From Deltaproteobacteria bacterium (lineage in GTDB: Bacteria; Desulfobacterota; Desulfobaccia; Desulfobaccales; 0-14-0-80-60-11), in assembly GCA_023381945.1 (NCBI GenBank), contig JAMCQY010000115.1:1-13709 (forward strand): 13,709 nt of DNA, given 5' to 3'. Positions within the stretch are counted from its first letter, which is position 1. Each line of letters begins with the position of its first letter. Below the pieces are notes generated by a model that ran no database searches, was not told where the DNA came from, and saw only the letters and a program-made list of their open reading frames with translations. The position numbers and the translations under genes were made by a program. Positions 12,836 to 13,709 of this stretch are shown here, piece after piece.

Positions 12836-13709
12836 CAGCCGTGATACTCCTTCATGGCCTCAGTAACTTCTTCCCTGTCGTCGAAATGGCGGCGTTCCGT
12901 GCCCCAAATCTGGTAATTTTCGTGGCCTTTGCCGGCTACCAGGACGGCATCGCCGGGCCGGGCCAGCTTCACGGCCAGGCGAATAGCCTCCCGGCGATCC
13001 GGGACCACCAGATAACCCTGAGCGCCCCGTTTGGCGGCGGCCTCGGAGATTTTGGCCAGCCCCGCCGCTTTAACCCCAGGCTCAATCTCTTTGATAATGG
13101 CCAGGGGGTCTTCCGTACGGGGATTGTCGCTGGTGACCAGCACTAATTGCGATCCCGCCGCCGCCGCCCGGCCCATCAGGGGCCGTTTTTTGCGGTCGCG
13201 GTCGCCGCCGCAGCCGAAGACCGTGATGATCCGGGCAAAGTCAAGCTGCTGCAAGGCCCCCAGTGCCTGGATGACGGCCGCGGGGGTATGGGCATAATCC
13301 ACGAAGACCGCGGGTCCCTCTGATGGTCCGAAGCGCTCCAGCCGCCCCGGCACTCCCTGCAAAATATTGATACCCCGAGCCACCTCAGTGGTACTCAATC
13401 CCAGCCCCAGGGCGGTGGCCGCGGCGGCCAGAATATTGGCCAGATTAAAAGGTCCCACCAGCCGGGAATTGATCTCCATGTCACCCGCGGGGCTCACGAG
13501 CCGGGCCTGGATGCCGGTGGGCCGGAATTTATAGCTCAGCGGCCGCACCTGGCTGTCGGGATGGCAGCCGTAGGTCAGGATTGGTACCTGCACCCGGCGC
13601 TTTAGCTCCTGCCCCCGGGGCTCATCCAGGTTGAGCACCGCCAAGCCCGGGGCGCCGCCGTTGGCCAAAAGTTCCAGAAACAGGCGTGACTTGGCGGCAA
13701 AGTAGTCGT
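12835..13709 (-). CDS. murE: UDP-MurNAc-L-Ala-D-Glu--meso-DAP ligase MurE, C-terminal part (5' end outside window)
   Basis: MurE adds the third stem-peptide residue. The 290 visible residues begin DYFAAKSRLFLELL, which in MurE follows the H-x-D-Y region of the central domain. They include VGPFNLANILAAAATALGLG, VDYAHTPAAVIQAL, VFGCGGDRDRKKRPLMG, SDNPRTEDPLAII and AGKGHENYQ. The DNPR motif is the known signature for binding meso-diaminopimelate rather than lysine, so the cell wall is predicted to be DAP-type. The ATP loop and N-terminal domain lie beyond the right edge. The stop overlaps the murF ATG as TGATG, suggesting translational coupling. Confidence 0.96.
   Translation of the reverse strand, partial: DYFAAKSRLFLELLANGGAPGLAVLNLDEPRGQELKRRVQVPILTYGCHPDSQVRPLSYKFRPTGIQARLVSPAGDMEINSRLVGPFNLANILAAAATALGLGLSTTEVARGINILQGVPGRLERFGPSEGPAVFVDYAHTPAAVIQALGALQQLDFARIITVFGCGGDRDRKKRPLMGRAAAAGSQLVLVTSDNPRTEDPLAIIKEIEPGVKAAGLAKISEAAAKRGAQGYLVVPDRREAIRLAVKLARPGDAVLVAGKGHENYQIWGTERRHFDDREEVTEAMKEYHG

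Noticed and set aside
1..13709. CRISPR array, tRNA, rRNA or transposase genes
   Set aside because: No regularly spaced direct repeats, no tRNA-like clover-leaf sequence, no rRNA segments and no transposase motif were seen on either strand.

Overview
The window holds most of a dcw (division and cell wall) gene cluster, all of it on the minus strand. In transcription order, from high to low coordinates, it reads murE (5' part outside the window), murF, mraY, murD, ftsW, murG, murC, ftsQ, ftsA, ftsZ (3' part outside the window). The host is a Gram-negative-type bacterium. It has FtsQ and FtsA, and MurE carries the DNPR motif of meso-diaminopimelate-adding enzymes. The GC-rich codon use, the order, and the abundance of small palindromic repeats would suit a Desulfobacterota (deltaproteobacterial) genome, but that placement is an inference and no marker in the window settles it.

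Layout. At 11399-13709, murE and murF overlap by one base. MurF carries an in-frame 56-bp double-hairpin palindrome inside its coding sequence. mraY (10257-11336) starts with TTG. Between mraY and murD lie 670 bp of debris: a DUF559 endonuclease gene without a usable start, C/G palindromes, and a duplicated fragment of the murD 5' end. murD and ftsW overlap by 11 nt. The 118 bp between ftsW and murG are filled with dispersed-repeat sequence that runs into the murG start. Between murG and murC lie 1.9 kb of AT-rich accessory DNA. This holds a small predicted membrane protein, a frameshifted DUF559 gene flanked by a 42-bp inverted repeat (one mismatch), and a 261-residue protein that looks like a CBS pair fused to a HEPN-like domain with an R-x4-H motif. 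murC, ftsQ, ftsA and ftsZ then follow closely. murB and ddl, often found between murC and ftsQ, are absent.

Function. The Mur enzymes make UDP-MurNAc-pentapeptide in the cytoplasm: MurC, MurD, MurE and MurF add the stem peptide. MraY and MurG then make lipid I and lipid II at the membrane. FtsW polymerises lipid II at the septum, and FtsQ, FtsA and FtsZ build and anchor the divisome. Short gaps and overlaps (murE/murF, murD/ftsW, murC/ftsQ, ftsQ/ftsA) point to translational coupling.

Most notable points. (1) murC has no ATG, GTG or TTG that preserves its N-terminal nucleotide-binding motif. The best start is ATT at 3924, one base after the stop codon of the inserted CBS-HEPN-like gene and behind an SD inside that gene. 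(2) The CBS-HEPN-like gene itself. (3) The in-frame palindrome in murF. (4) The murD 5' duplication associated with a DUF559 element. (5) G-quadruplex-capable repeats, one of them just upstream of the CBS-HEPN-like start.
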